64,000 nt of DNA from Martinezella rhizogenes (GTDB lineage: Bacteria > Pseudomonadota > Alphaproteobacteria > Rhizobiales > Rhizobiaceae). The stretch is from assembly GCA_013322215.1 (NCBI GenBank), contig JAAMEZ010000026.1, positions 1 through 64,000 on the forward strand. The letters are read 5' to 3'. Of this stretch, positions 17,139 to 26,717 are shown piece after piece. How positions within the stretch are numbered: position 1 is the first letter of the stretch; every line of letters begins with the position of its first letter. A program made the position numbers and the translations under genes. Under the pieces are notes generated by a model, which searched no databases, was not told the origin of the DNA, and saw only the letters and a list, made by a program, of their open reading frames with translations.

Positions 17139-18011
17139 TCAAGCCGTAGCCGTCCTTCGCTTCATCCGCTCGCTGATAATGATGATGAACCCGGCGCTTA
17201 GGATCAAAATCGCGCCGATGAAGGTGTTGGCGCCGGGGATGTCGCCCCAGATCAGGTAGCCGAGCAGGAAGGCCCAGACGAGCGAGGTGTATTCGAATGG
17301 CGCCAGCACCGAGACAGGCGCCTGGCGCATGCCTTCGAAGAGGGCGAGCTGGCCGGCGCCGGCGATGATGCCGGTCAAGGCAAGCAGGACGATCTGGAAG
17401 GGTGTCGGCGTGTGCCAGTGGGCGATTGCCATGCCGGCTGTCAGGATGATGAACATGATGTTGGAAACGGCCATCTGGATATGGCTCTTCTCGTGCAGCG
17501 CGGTTTTCCGCAAAAGCACCATGCCGCATGCCCAGAGGACGGCCGCCTGCAGCGCCAGATAGACCGGCCAGGAGATCGATAGTCCCACGGGATTGGAGGC
17601 GATTACCACGCCGCAGAAGCCAACGCCGACGGCCATCCAGCGGGCGACGGTGACCCTTTCCCGCAGCACGATGGTCGCCAGGATCGTGCCGACGATCGGT
17701 GCGGCGTAATAGAGCGTCGTCACCTCGGCGAGCTGCAGATAGGAGGCGGCCGAATAATAGGAAATCCAGGCGATCAGGATGATGACGCTGCGCACGATCA
17801 TCGGCTTGATGATCGGCGAGCGCGCCACCTTGCGGACCAACGACGGGCCTTCGAAGACGAAGCAGCCGGCAAGAATGGTGCAGCTTCGGATGAACAGGAC
17901 CTGCCAGACGGGGATGGAGGCGACGAGCAGCTTCACCGCCGAATCATGGGCGGTGAACAGCATGTAGGCAAACACCGTAAGCAGGATGCCATAGCTGATG
18001 GGGTTTTTCAC
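17139..18011 (-). CDS. EamA (DMT-superfamily) transporter
   Basis: A 290-residue inner-membrane protein with ten predicted helices in two EamA repeats, the second beginning near residue 150. Typical features are the early ...AHDSAVKLL, TLYYAAPIVGTILA near 100 and APFEYTSLVWAFLLGYLIWGD near 240. The family exports metabolites, often amino acids or nucleotides. The C-terminus is basic (SERMKRR). It is a single-gene unit facing the flavodoxin gene. Cargo unknown. Confidence 0.87.
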   Translation of the reverse strand: MKNPISYGILLTVFAYMLFTAHDSAVKLLVASIPVWQVLFIRSCTILAGCFVFEGPSLVRKVARSPIIKPMIVRSVIILIAWISYYSAASYLQLAEVTTLYYAAPIVGTILATIVLRERVTVARWMAVGVGFCGVVIASNPVGLSISWPVYLALQAAVLWACGMVLLRKTALHEKSHIQMAVSNIMFIILTAGMAIAHWHTPTPFQIVLLALTGIIAGAGQLALFEGMRQAPVSVLAPFEYTSLVWAFLLGYLIWGDIPGANTFIGAILILSAGFIIIISERMKRRTATA

Positions 18012-18364
18012 GGGGATGCACCAGAGGATGACCCGACTCGGGGTCGACTGAATAATCTTTCAGGCCTCAACCGATAGGAGCCTACTTTTTCGGCGTCAAT
18101 AGGACATTTTGCCAATGCCGTGCGTATATGAATGATTTATTCGGGGTTGTGGCGTCTTTGCCTCCGTTCTACAGCGTTGCGCGTTATATATGACGCGCAA
18201 AGGCCGCTTAGCACATTAAAGCTGCTGCATAATTCCCTAAATCGATCCCGCTTTAGGGAATTATGCAGTAACAGACGGAGACGAAATGTGACCATTTCAG
18301 TCTTTTCGGTCGTTGTGATTTCAATCGATTTAAATAGACTGCGGCGCTGATTTGGAGGGATATC
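18012..18364. other. Intergenic region with a palindromic repeat
   Basis: A 353-base gap between diverging genes. Its main structure is the perfect 17-bp inverted repeat at 18225-18268. GGAGGG just before 18365 is the ribosome site of the MFS gene. No small gene is supported. Confidence 0.45.
18225..18268. repeat. Perfect 17-bp inverted repeat (rhizobial palindromic element)
   Basis: CTGCATAATTCCCTAAA at 18225-18241 and its exact complement at 18252-18268 flank a 10-base loop. The CTGCATAATT core is, from memory, common in rhizobial intergenic repeats. It is not followed by a T-tract. Confidence 0.75.
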
Positions 18365-19564
18365 ATGGACGATAGGGCTGGATTCGAGGGTCTCGAGGTG
18401 CGCAGGACTGGATTTTTCACAAAATCGCGTGCGGCCGTTTCGTTGATGTTTCTGCTGAATGGCTTCATGGTCGGCTGCTGGGCGCCGAAAATCCCCGAGT
18501 TTGCCGAGCGGCTGCAGCTTTCGAAATTCGAGCTCGGCCTGATGATCCTCGTCTTCGGTATCGGCTCGCTCGTCATGATGCCGCTAGCCGGCGCGCAGAT
18601 CGCCGTGCGCGGTTCGCGCGTTGTGGTGCGTGCCTTTGCAGTGCTGCTGCTGCCGATGATCCTGGCGCTGACGCTGGCGCCGAACGTCTGGACCGCGGCG
18701 ATCGCGCTCTTCCTCTTCGGCGGTTTCATCGGCGCGATGGATGTGGCCATGAACGCCAATGCCGTCTCGGTCGAAAAATCCATGCGCCGGGCGATCATGT
18801 CCTCCTGCCATGCCTTCTGGAGCCTCGGCGGCCTCCTGGGCTCGGCGATCGGCGGGCTGCTGATCTCGCACCTGGGCATTCTCGGTCATGCCGAGGCCTC
18901 GACGGCTCTCGCCGTCCTTTTCCTGGTCGTCGCCTGGCCGATGGTGTTTGGCGACCAGCCCCATCCTGACGAGGCCAAGCCGAAGGCGAAGCTGCCGATG
19001 ATCCCGCTGCCTTGGCTGCTTGGCATAGTTGCGCTGTTCTGCATGGTGCCGGAAGGTGCCGTGCTCGATTGGAGCGCGCTCTATCTCGGCCAGGAAAAAG
19101 GGGCATCGGTCGCGCTATCAGGTTTCGGCTTTGCCGCCTTCTCGGCCACCATGGCAACCATGCGCTTTGCCGGTGATTTCGTCCGCGACTGGCTGGGCGC
19201 TGTGCGCACGCTGCGCGTCTGCACGGTCTTTGCCATCGTCGGCATGCTGACGGCAGCACTCGCGCCGAATGCGGAAATCGCCATCCTCGGCTTTGCACTC
19301 TGCGGCATCGGCATTTCCAACATGGTGCCGATCGCCTTTTCGGCTGCCGGCAATATTCCGGGGCTGCAGCCGGGCATCGCCATTTCGGTCGTCACCACGC
19401 TTGGCTATTCCGGCATGCTGGTCGCGCCGTCAGCGATCGGCTTTGCCGCCGAGCATGTCGGCTTCTCGCCCGTCCTGATGGCGCTGCCGGTGCTATTGCT
19501 CGTCGTGCTCGCCTTGTCGTCGCTGGCGCGTTACGCCGACGGCATCGGCGAGAGTGAGCATTAA
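18365..19564 (+). CDS. MFS transporter, YbjJ-like
   Basis: A 399-residue, 12-helix major facilitator protein. The N-terminal half reads FLLNGFMVGCWAPKIPEFAERL, typical of the YbjJ/FucP-like group, and there is a conserved GAMDVAMNANAVSVEKSMRR stretch in the fifth-helix region and a WALYLGQ-like DWSALYLGQEKG motif in the second half. The ATG follows GGAGGGATATC. The substrate is not known; relatives have been tied to sugar or drug export without firm evidence. Confidence 0.85.
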   Translation: MDDRAGFEGLEVRRTGFFTKSRAAVSLMFLLNGFMVGCWAPKIPEFAERLQLSKFELGLMILVFGIGSLVMMPLAGAQIAVRGSRVVVRAFAVLLLPMILALTLAPNVWTAAIALFLFGGFIGAMDVAMNANAVSVEKSMRRAIMSSCHAFWSLGGLLGSAIGGLLISHLGILGHAEASTALAVLFLVVAWPMVFGDQPHPDEAKPKAKLPMIPLPWLLGIVALFCMVPEGAVLDWSALYLGQEKGASVALSGFGFAAFSATMATMRFAGDFVRDWLGAVRTLRVCTVFAIVGMLTAALAPNAEIAILGFALCGIGISNMVPIAFSAAGNIPGLQPGIAISVVTTLGYSGMLVAPSAIGFAAEHVGFSPVLMALPVLLLVVLALSSLARYADGIGESEH

Positions 19565-19705
19565 TTTCGTCGCTTTTGCCCGCTAACGGCTAAAGTCAGT
19601 CCGATCAAAAGAGCCAGATTAAAAGAGATTGACGCAGCGGTTGACAAGGACCGCTTGGTGATCCACCTGAAAGGCACCCCTTTCAAAGGCCTGCGAGAGT
19701 TTTCC

Positions 19706-20959
19706 ATGTCGTCCGCCAGTGATTTCGATCCGAAACCGCGCCGTTCCTCCGTTGCCGTCGATGTCGGCGGCGTGATCGTCGGCGGCGGTGCCCCCGTCGT
19801 CGTGCAGTCGATGACCAATACCGACACGGCCGATGTCGATTCGACCGTCGCCCAGGTCGCTGCGCTCTACAAAGCCGGCTCGGAACTCGTGCGCATCACC
19901 GTCGATCGCGATGAAAGTGCTGCCGCCGTGCCAAAGATTCGCGAGCGGCTGCTGCGCCTCGGCATGGACGTGCCGCTGATCGGCGATTTCCATTATATCG
20001 GCCACAAGCTGCTTGCCGATCATCCGGCCTGCGCCGAGGCGCTGGCGAAATACCGCATCAATCCCGGCAATGTCGGCTTCAAGGACAAGAAGGACAAGCA
20101 GTTCGCCGAAATCATCGAGATGGCGATCCGCTACGACAAGCCGGTGCGCATCGGCGTCAACTGGGGTTCGCTCGACCAGGATCTCCTGACCGCGCTGATG
20201 GACAAGAATGCCGCCGAAGGCTCGCCGCTGTCGGCCCGTCAGGTGATGCGCGAGACAATCGTGCAATCGGCGCTGATTTCCGCCGATCTTGCCGAGGAAA
20301 TCGGCCTGCCGCGCAACCGCATCATCCTGTCGGCTAAGGTCAGCCAGGTGCAGGACCTGATCGCCGTCTATTCCATGCTGTCTGAGCGCTCCGACCATGC
20401 GCTGCATCTCGGCCTCACCGAAGCCGGCATGGGCTCCAAGGGCATCGTCGCCTCGTCCGCCGCCATGGGCTACGTGCTGCAGCATGGTATCGGCGACACG
20501 ATCCGCGTTTCCTTGACGCCGGAGCCGAATGGCGATCGCACCCGCGAGGTGCAGGTGGCGCAGGAGCTGCTGCAGGTCATGGGCTTCCGCCAGTTCATCC
20601 CGGTCGTCGCTGCTTGTCCCGGCTGCGGCCGCACGACCTCGACGGTGTTCCAGGAACTGGCGCAGAATATCCAGAACGACATCCGCAAGAACATGCCGGT
20701 CTGGCGTGAGAAATATCCGGGCGTCGAAGCGCTGAACGTTGCCGTCATGGGCTGTATCGTCAACGGCCCCGGCGAAAGCAAGCATGCCGATATCGGCATT
20801 TCGCTCCCCGGCACGGGTGAGACGCCGGCCGCCCCGGTCTTCATCGACGGCCAGAAGGCGATGACGCTGCGCGGTCCAAACATCGCCTCCGATTTCGAGG
20901 CGCTGGTAACCGACTATATCGAGAAGCGGTTCGGCCAGAAGACCGTCGCGGCGGAGTGA
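19706..20959 (+). CDS. ispG: 4-hydroxy-3-methylbut-2-en-1-yl diphosphate synthase IspG
   Basis: An iron-sulfur enzyme of the methylerythritol phosphate pathway that reduces the cyclic diphosphate MEcPP to HMBPP, supplying isoprenoids. The 417-residue protein has the N-terminal barrel ([18 protein letters not shown] near 33; [10 protein letters not shown]) and the C-terminal [4Fe-4S] domain with ligands in CPGCGR and [11 protein letters not shown] start at 19706 ([13 protein letters not shown]); the frame is open to 19655 but the extra residues are not family-like. A GAGAG site precedes the ATG. ispA, another isoprenoid gene, lies 0.9 kb downstream on the other strand. Confidence 0.97.
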   Translation: MSSASDFDPKPRRSSVAVDVGGVIVGGGAPVVVQSMTNTDTADVDSTVAQVAALYKAGSELVRITVDRDESAAAVPKIRERLLRLGMDVPLIGDFHYIGHKLLADHPACAEALAKYRINPGNVGFKDKKDKQFAEIIEMAIRYDKPVRIGVNWGSLDQDLLTALMDKNAAEGSPLSARQVMRETIVQSALISADLAEEIGLPRNRIILSAKVSQVQDLIAVYSMLSERSDHALHLGLTEAGMGSKGIVASSAAMGYVLQHGIGDTIRVSLTPEPNGDRTREVQVAQELLQVMGFRQFIPVVAACPGCGRTTSTVFQELAQNIQNDIRKNMPVWREKYPGVEALNVAVMGCIVNGPGESKHADIGISLPGTGETPAAPVFIDGQKAMTLRGPNIASDFEALVTDYIEKRFGQKTVAAE

Positions 20960-20983
20960 TCCGCCGCTCGATCTAAGACCGGA

Positions 20984-21622
20984 TCATATATTGCTCGTCA
21001 GCAGCTTGATGCCGGCGAAGCAATAGAAGCCGGCCATGGCGCCCTCGATCCAGCGGCGCGCATTGCGATAGATTTTCAGCGCATGCGGCGTCGAAAACAG
21101 GATCGCATAACCCATGAACGCCAGGAAGCCGGTCACACCGCAGACGCCGATGATCAGTATCGCGACCGAGCCTGGTGCGCCCTGCGGCATGCCGAGCGCG
21201 ATGATGGCGAGCCAGGCGAAGATGGCCTTCGGGTTGGTGACGTGGATGCCATAGCCGCGCAGGACCAGCGATTTGAAGCTGGGCGTTTTCGGGCCTTCGG
21301 CGGTCGGCAGGTCGCCGCTGGCGCGGACGGCGCGGAATGCCTTGTAGGCGAGGTAGAGCAGATAGAGGCCGCCGAAGATTTTCAGAACTTCCAGTGCCAT
21401 CGCATAGGTCTGCAGCAGCGTGGCGAGACCTGCCGCCGCGGCAATCGCCCAGGTCAGCGATCCCCCAAAGATGCCGAGCGCCAAGGTCATGCCGGCCTTG
21501 CGGCCATGGGTCATCGATGTGCCGATGATGGCCATGATGGCGGGGCCGGGGCTGACGACGGCGACGATGTAGGCGATATAGGCCGGCAGGATTTGCGGCA
21601 GATAGGCAAGCGTTTCGCGCAT
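20984..21622 (-). CDS. LysE/RhtB-family amino acid exporter
   Basis: A 212-residue inner-membrane exporter with about six helices. Family marks are VVSPGPAIMAIIGTSMTHGRKAG at residues 22-44 and NPKAIFAWLAI near 131. LysE-type proteins export amino acids or related compounds by proton antiport. It converges on ispG with 24 bases between stops. Substrate not determinable. Confidence 0.9.
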   Translation of the reverse strand: MRETLAYLPQILPAYIAYIVAVVSPGPAIMAIIGTSMTHGRKAGMTLALGIFGGSLTWAIAAAAGLATLLQTYAMALEVLKIFGGLYLLYLAYKAFRAVRASGDLPTAEGPKTPSFKSLVLRGYGIHVTNPKAIFAWLAIIALGMPQGAPGSVAILIIGVCGVTGFLAFMGYAILFSTPHALKIYRNARRWIEGAMAGFYCFAGIKLLTSNI

Positions 21623-21862
21623 GGAGACTATTCCCGGGGGCGTTGGCCGGCGCGGAGAATTCTGCGTCTAGAGGCCAGTTCGGGACGGGAATGTGTCACA
21701 AAATGCAGCGGAAATCACCCGGCAACGCATGGATTCTTGTTATGGTGACATTCCGGAACTGAATGGGTAGCCGTCATTGAACGGATGGCAGATGCCTATC
21801 GCCGCCCCGGTCTGAAGGTCAGTCGCTTGCCTTCAGGCAACACCATGCGGAAGCCTTCGGGG

Positions 21863-22777
21863 TCAGCTCTTGCGGTTTGCGACGAAGCGGGCGGTTTCCG
21901 TCAGGACATCCGCCTTGTCGCCATAGCCGGATAGCAGGTCGGCGGCTTCGCCGACCAGCCTTGCGAGCGTTGTTTCTGCCCATTCCTGGCCATGCAGGGC
22001 GACCAGCGTGCCCTTGCCCCGGGCGGCATCCTTGCCGGTTGCCTTGCCCATGGTGGCGGTGTCGGCTGTGAGGTCGAGGAGATCGTCGGCAAGCTGGAAG
22101 GCGAGGCCGATCTTTTCGCCGAACCTCCGGAGGCGCTTGCGGTCTTCGGGCGATGCGCCTGTAATGATGGCGCCGGCCTCGCAGGCAAAGCGGATCAGCG
22201 CGCCCGTCTTCATTGCTTGCAGCGTCGTGATGCCGTTTTCGTCGGGCGTTTCCTTCTCCGCGGCGAGGTCAAGCGCCTGGCCGCCGGCCATGCCGCCGAC
22301 GCCGGCTGCGCGTGACAGCGCCAGCACGAGCGCCATTTTCCGATCCGCCGGCAGCTCCGTTTCAGGGGCGGCGATAATATCGAAGGCATAGGTCAGCAGG
22401 CTGTCGCCCGCAAGAATCGCCGTTGCGTAATCGAAGGCGATATGCACCGTCGGCTGGCCGCGGCGCAGGTCGTCGTCGTCCATGGCAGGCAGGTCATCAT
22501 GGACAAGGGAATAGCAGTGCACGCATTCGAGCGCCGCGCCGACCCTGAGCGCCGCCTCTGCATTGCCGCCGAGGAGCGCCGCAGATTCCATGACGAGGAA
22601 GGGCCGCAGCCGCTTGCCGCCGTTCAGGACGCCATGGCGCATCGCGCTCAGCAGCCTGTCCGGGCGAACGATCTCGTCATTGAGGCTGGTGTCGGCCAGC
22701 AGCCGGGCCAGCAGTGCTTCGGTCTTGCCGGCATTGTCCCTGAGGCGCTGTTCGAATGAGGTATCGGTGCTGTCCAT
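21863..22777 (-). CDS. ispA: Farnesyl/geranyl diphosphate synthase IspA
   Basis: A 304-residue prenyl-chain synthase that condenses isopentenyl diphosphate with allylic diphosphates. The first aspartate motif is [11 protein letters not shown] near residue 91 and the second is LADDLLDLT near 232; [10 protein letters not shown] near 50 binds isopentenyl diphosphate. Length and motifs fit short-chain bacterial synthases. The frame is open to 23053, but the ATG at 22777 gives the normal N-terminus, and the extension overlaps mtgA. The two genes diverge with about 100 bases between starts. Confidence 0.9.
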   Translation of the reverse strand: MDSTDTSFEQRLRDNAGKTEALLARLLADTSLNDEIVRPDRLLSAMRHGVLNGGKRLRPFLVMESAALLGGNAEAALRVGAALECVHCYSLVHDDLPAMDDDDLRRGQPTVHIAFDYATAILAGDSLLTYAFDIIAAPETELPADRKMALVLALSRAAGVGGMAGGQALDLAAEKETPDENGITTLQAMKTGALIRFACEAGAIITGASPEDRKRLRRFGEKIGLAFQLADDLLDLTADTATMGKATGKDAARGKGTLVALHGQEWAETTLARLVGEAADLLSGYGDKADVLTETARFVANRKS

Positions 22778-22877
22778 GGCGGCTGTTTGGCATGAGAGGC
22801 GGTTGCTGGCAACGAGAATTGTCAACAGCCGGGCGGGGAATTGCGCCGCACTCTGGTCATCGCTTTGTGTAGACGGT

Positions 22878-23705
22878 ATGACGAGTGCAGCATCAGAGCG
22901 TTTCCCGGATGGACTAAGGCTGTACCGGGATGGAGCGACCGTGGACGTCAGGCATTTGGACATATCGACGGACAATGAGGAGGAGGAAGCCGAGGTGCCG
23001 CGACGCTCCTCCCTGTTGGCGCGCTTCAGAGACCGTCCATTCTGGCAGCGCATCGTCCTCGTCCTGATCGGCCTTTTGCTGCTGCCCTACGTCTTCATCG
23101 TCTTCTACCTGCTGCCGTTCATCCATCCCGTTTCCACCCTGATGATAGGCGATGCCGTCACCTTTCAGGGATATGATCGCCGCTGGGTCCCGCTGGATAA
23201 AATCGCGCCGGTGCTGGTGAAATCCGTCATGGTCTCGGAGGACGGGCAGTTCTGTTTTCACGGTGGCGTCGATTGGGGTGAGATGCGGGTCCTCGTCGAG
23301 GAGACGCTGAGCGGCAAATCCACCCGCGGCGGCAGCACCATCCCGATGCAGACCGTCAAGAACCTGTTTTTATGGAACAGCCGCTCCTTCGTGCGCAAGA
23401 CACTGGAACTGCCGCTTGCTGTTTCCGCCTCGGCCGTCTGGTCGAAGCGTCGGATGATGGAGATCTATCTCAATATCGCCGAATGGGGACCGGGCATCTA
23501 CGGCATCGAGGCGGCGGCACGCTACCATTTCAAGGTGCCAGCCTCCAAGCTCACGGCACGCCAGGCTGCACTTCTTGCCGTATCGCTTCCCAATCCGATC
23601 GATCGGGTGGCAAGCAAGCCTGGACGGGGCCTCAGCCAGCTTGCCTCGTTGATCCAGCGCCGCGCGCGGAACGCCGACGCATATATCAAATGCCTTTATG
23701 ATTGA
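22878..23705 (+). CDS. mtgA: Monofunctional peptidoglycan glycosyltransferase MtgA
   Basis: A 275-residue inner-membrane enzyme that polymerises lipid II glycan strands (GT51). A cytoplasmic head of about 55 residues precedes one transmembrane segment ([22 protein letters not shown]). The catalytic glutamate is in [14 protein letters not shown], and [42 protein letters not shown] complete the active site. I use the ATG at 22878; a GTG at 22941 (VDVRHLD) is an alternative. The penicillin-binding domain is absent, as expected for MtgA. Confidence 0.93.
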   Translation: MTSAASERFPDGLRLYRDGATVDVRHLDISTDNEEEEAEVPRRSSLLARFRDRPFWQRIVLVLIGLLLLPYVFIVFYLLPFIHPVSTLMIGDAVTFQGYDRRWVPLDKIAPVLVKSVMVSEDGQFCFHGGVDWGEMRVLVEETLSGKSTRGGSTIPMQTVKNLFLWNSRSFVRKTLELPLAVSASAVWSKRRMMEIYLNIAEWGPGIYGIEAAARYHFKVPASKLTARQAALLAVSLPNPIDRVASKPGRGLSQLASLIQRRARNADAYIKCLYD

Positions 23706-23785
23706 GATCAGAACTTGTCGTTCGATCGGCTTGTTGTCATCTGGCATTCTTGGCCAATGACGTAAGGGCGGCTGATCCGCCAACG

Positions 23786-24523
23786 ATGATCGGACTTGCC
23801 ATGGACTTCGACGCCTTTTCGCCCGAACTGCTGCAATATTCCAAAACCCTCCATCCGGCACGGCCGCGCTATCTCGGCACCCGCTACGATCGTTCCGGTG
23901 CCTTTCAGCCCGAGCCCGGCAACACGGTCGTCTGCCATCTGGCGGAGGGTTCAGCGACGCAGCATGCTATCGTTGCGGCGAGGCAGAAATATCTCGACAT
24001 GCCGGAGGCCCGGCAATTCGCCTTCACACCGGTCTCCAGCCTGCACATGACCCTGTTCCAGGGGATCATCGAATATCGCCGCGCTCAGCCCTATTGGCCC
24101 GCGGATGTCGCGCTCGACACGCCGATCGACCAGATGACCGAAATCATGGGTGAACGGCTGAAGGCCTTTTCCGGACGCGACCCATTCGAGGTGGCGGTGA
24201 TCAAGGCGCGGCCCAGTGGTCTGGTGGTTGCCGGCGCGACCGAAAGCGATCGCAAGGCCATGCGCGATTGGCGCAATGCCCTCGCGGATCTCCTGGGCTA
24301 TCGCCATCCCGATCATGAGACTTATGTTTTTCACATCACGTTCACCTATGTCATCGAGCGATTGGCCGACGAAGCCCTGCCGCGCTGGCAGGCGATGCTG
24401 AATGATGCCGCTGATACGCTTCGCGCCGAGGTGCCCGTTCTGGAATTGCGGCCGCCGGCCTTCTGCTCGTTCGAGGATATGAACCATTTCGAGGAGCTCC
24501 TCGCCTTCGAAGTTCGAGATTAA
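23786..24523 (+). CDS. 2H-phosphoesterase-like protein, DUF1868 type
   Basis: A 245-residue protein with two HxT-type motifs, LHMTLFQG near residue 91 and FHITFTY near 187, the hallmark of the 2H phosphoesterase superfamily (cyclic phosphodiesterases and RNA ligase-like enzymes). It best fits the DUF1868 group, whose biochemical role is not established. The start is either 23786 (MIGLAMDFD) or 23801 (MDFDAFSPE). It follows mtgA by 80 bases and precedes a GST gene by 18 bases, suggesting an operon. Confidence 0.72.
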   Translation: MIGLAMDFDAFSPELLQYSKTLHPARPRYLGTRYDRSGAFQPEPGNTVVCHLAEGSATQHAIVAARQKYLDMPEARQFAFTPVSSLHMTLFQGIIEYRRAQPYWPADVALDTPIDQMTEIMGERLKAFSGRDPFEVAVIKARPSGLVVAGATESDRKAMRDWRNALADLLGYRHPDHETYVFHITFTYVIERLADEALPRWQAMLNDAADTLRAEVPVLELRPPAFCSFEDMNHFEELLAFEVRD

Positions 24524-24541
24524 GAAAGGAATTATGCGATC

Positions 24542-25189
24542 ATGGACAAGCTCAGCCTCTATATCGGCAACAAGAATTATTCCTCCTGGTCGTTCCGGCC
24601 GTGGATCGCGCTGGAGGGTTGTGGCGTTGCTTTCGAAGAAGTGCTGATTCCCTTCGATTTTGTGGGCGGCAATCCACGCATCCGCGAGGTGTCGCCGACG
24701 GGCAAGGTGCCGATGCTGGTCCATGGCGAATTCAAGGTCTGGGAATCGCTCGCCATCATCGAATATGTGGCCGAACTTTTCCCGGATGCCGGCCTTCTGC
24801 CTAAAGACCGGCAGGCTCGCGCGCTGGCGCGGTCCTACAGCATGGAGATGCTTTCGGGCTTCCGTGCGTTGCGCAGTGCCTGCCCGATGAGCATGCACCG
24901 CCCGGTCAGCCGCCTTGATTTGCCCGAGGAGGTCATGGAAGAGGTGGCGCGCATCGAGACCATATGGCGTGAGGCACGGGCTCTTTCCGGTGGTCCCTTC
25001 CTGTTCGGGGCGTTTTCCGGAGCGGATGCGATGTTTGCGCCTGTCGTCTGCCGTCTGGAACGATACGACATTGCGGTTGCCGCCGACACGCGCGATTATA
25101 TGGCTGCGATGAAGGCTCTGCCTGCTTGGAAGAAGTGGGAGGAGGCGGCGTTGAAGGAAACATGGATCATACCGGATTACGAAATCTGA
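24542..25189 (+). CDS. Glutathione S-transferase family protein
   Basis: A 215-residue protein with an N-terminal thioredoxin-fold domain ([20 protein letters not shown]; the active-site Ser lies in the NYSSWS segment; then [29 protein letters not shown]) and an all-helical C-terminal domain. It would conjugate or reduce substrates using glutathione in the cytoplasm. The TGKVP and ESLAI segments bind glutathione. Located 18 bases after the DUF1868 gene, likely cotranscribed. Substrate unknown. Confidence 0.88.
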
Positions 25190-25368
25190 ACACTGATTCG
25201 GCCCCGAATATTCGGGAATCCATCGTGGTGGGCAAAAAATGCGGGAAGGGACTGGTCAAAGCCCGGCAAGCCATGTATAAGCCCGCCCAATTTCCGAAAT
25301 TGATGCATGTCTGTTTCGGCCGCCTTGCTGGCCGTGGATATGTTTCGTCCGTACATGGAGTAACGAGA

Positions 25369-25554
25369 ATGGCTGTACCGAAGAGAAAAACGAGCCCGTC
25401 CAAGCGCGGTATGCGCCGCTCTGCTGACGCCCTGAAGGCTCCGACCTACGTCGAAGACAAGAACTCCGGCGAACTGCGTCGTCCGCATCACATCGACCTG
25501 AAGACCGGCATGTATCGCGGCCGTCAGGTTCTGACGCCGAAGGAAAGCGCATAA
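25369..25554 (+). CDS. rpmF: 50S ribosomal protein L32
   Basis: A 61-residue large-subunit ribosomal protein beginning [18 protein letters not shown] and ending [15 protein letters not shown], the standard alphaproteobacterial L32 lacking the four zinc cysteines. The true ATG is at 25369; the frame continues upstream but those residues are not L32. A strong terminator follows. Confidence 0.98.
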
Positions 25555-25581
25555 TCTAGCGCTGCCTTGATGGCATGAATG

Positions 25582-25609
25582 AAAAGGCTGGCGGTTCGCC
25601 GGCCTTTTT
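25582..25609 (+). terminator. Rho-independent terminator of rpmF
   Basis: AAAAGGCTGGCG pairs with CGCCGGCCTTTT around a GTT loop (12 pairs, one G-U), followed by T residues, 28 bases after the rpmF stop. Confidence 0.88.
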
Positions 25610-25664
25610 CTGTTTTGTCTGGATGTGCTGGGTGCGTGAAAAACTGGCCGTTCGTGTGCCCGAC

Positions 25665-25868
25665 CTTTCACACACACTCTCTCTGTCACTTTCGGGACAT
25701 CTCCCCCCACAAGGGGGAGATTGTTGGGAGTATGCTGCCTGTCCTCACCAAACCGATAAGCTGCAGTTCGGCGGATTCAATATCCGCTTGAGGTGAAGGG
25801 ATTCTGCGCGCTACCGATCTCTCCCCTTGTGGCGGGAGATGTCACGTCAGTGACAGAGGGGGGTGAAA
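25665..25868. repeat. MITE-like element with ~50-bp imperfect inverted ends
   Basis: The left arm (about 25665-25717; CTTTCAC, CTCTGTCACT, GACATCTCCCC, CACAAGGGG) recurs in inverted order in the right arm (about 25821-25868; CCCCTTGTGG, GGGAGATGTC, AGTGACAGAG, GTGAAAG). About 100 bases separate the arms. It fills most of the rpmF-phaR gap and has no open frame of its own. Similar CATCTCCCC palindromes are, from memory, dispersed in rhizobial genomes. Confidence 0.7.
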
Positions 25869-25903
25869 GCTCTCCATGAATTCATAGGCATGCCGCCAGG
25901 ATT

Positions 25904-26476
25904 TCAAAGGCTATCCAGCTTGTTTTGCATGGCGCGGAGCTGTTCCTTCAGCTCGTCGATGTCCTTGGCTTCGGCCTTGCGGCTTTCCTTGGCCGGCTGC
26001 TGCATGAAGGGTGAGAACATCTGCATGGCCTGCTGGAACATCTCGGTGTTGCGGCGGACCTGTTCCTCGACCATCTGCATGGGCAACTGCAGGTTCTTGC
26101 CGAGAGGCGTTTCGCCGAAGGCGCGATTGATCTGCTCACGCATCTGCGTCTGCTGCTCCGTGAAGGCGCGCATCGAGTGCTCGAGGAAGCTCGGCACGAC
26201 CATCTGCATCTGATCGCCGTAATAGCCGATCAGCTGCCGGAGGAAGGAAATCGGCAGCAGCGTGTTGCCGGTCTTCGATTCCTGTTCGAAAATGATCTGT
26301 GTCAGGACCGAATGCGTAATATCTTCACCGCTCTTGGCATCCTGGACGATGAATTCCTCGCCCTTCTTCACCATCTCCGCCAGATCGTCCAGCGTCACAT
26401 AGGTGCTGGTGCCGGTATTGTATAGGCGGCGATTGGCATACTTCTTGATTACGATCTGGCCCTCATTCTTTGCCAT
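25904..26476 (-). CDS. phaR: Polyhydroxybutyrate synthesis repressor PhaR
   Basis: A 190-residue regulator of polyhydroxybutyrate storage. The N-terminal DNA-binding domain begins IVIKKYANRRLYNT and is followed by the PHB-accumulation domain (SGEDITHSVLTQIIFEQESK; LLPISFLRQLIGYYGDQMQ) and a coiled C-terminal tail ending KDIDELKEQLRAMQNKLDSL. It binds DNA and PHB granules and represses phasin and other genes; in rhizobia it is also called AniA. The ATG at 26476 has GGAGA upstream; the longer frame to 26827 is not family-like. It diverges from phaA. Confidence 0.95.
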   Translation of the reverse strand: MAKNEGQIVIKKYANRRLYNTGTSTYVTLDDLAEMVKKGEEFIVQDAKSGEDITHSVLTQIIFEQESKTGNTLLPISFLRQLIGYYGDQMQMVVPSFLEHSMRAFTEQQTQMREQINRAFGETPLGKNLQLPMQMVEEQVRRNTEMFQQAMQMFSPFMQQPAKESRKAEAKDIDELKEQLRAMQNKLDSL

Positions 26477-26717
26477 TATCAGTCTCCTGGCCCCGTCTGA
26501 TTGTATGGAATATTCCTCCACTCCGGAGTGTAGACGCAAAAGAAGCTTGGTGACAATCGGTTTGTGCGATGCGGCAAGGCCTTTCCTTTGATTGGATTTT
26601 TTGAAGGCGGTGACAGCTTCGTGAAATCTGCGCGATGAAAATTCTTGCTGTTTGACTCGGACGCAAAGCTTTGACAGTTTCGCCTCATATACGTGTTCAT
26701 TTTGTGAGGAGGCTTCC

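Noticed and set aside
22563..22877. N-terminal extension of mtgA
   Set aside because: It overlaps ispA on the other strand and is not family-like; the 22878 start gives a normal MtgA.
23951..24898. 315-codon minus-strand frame
   Set aside because: Antisense shadow across the 2H-phosphoesterase and GST genes.
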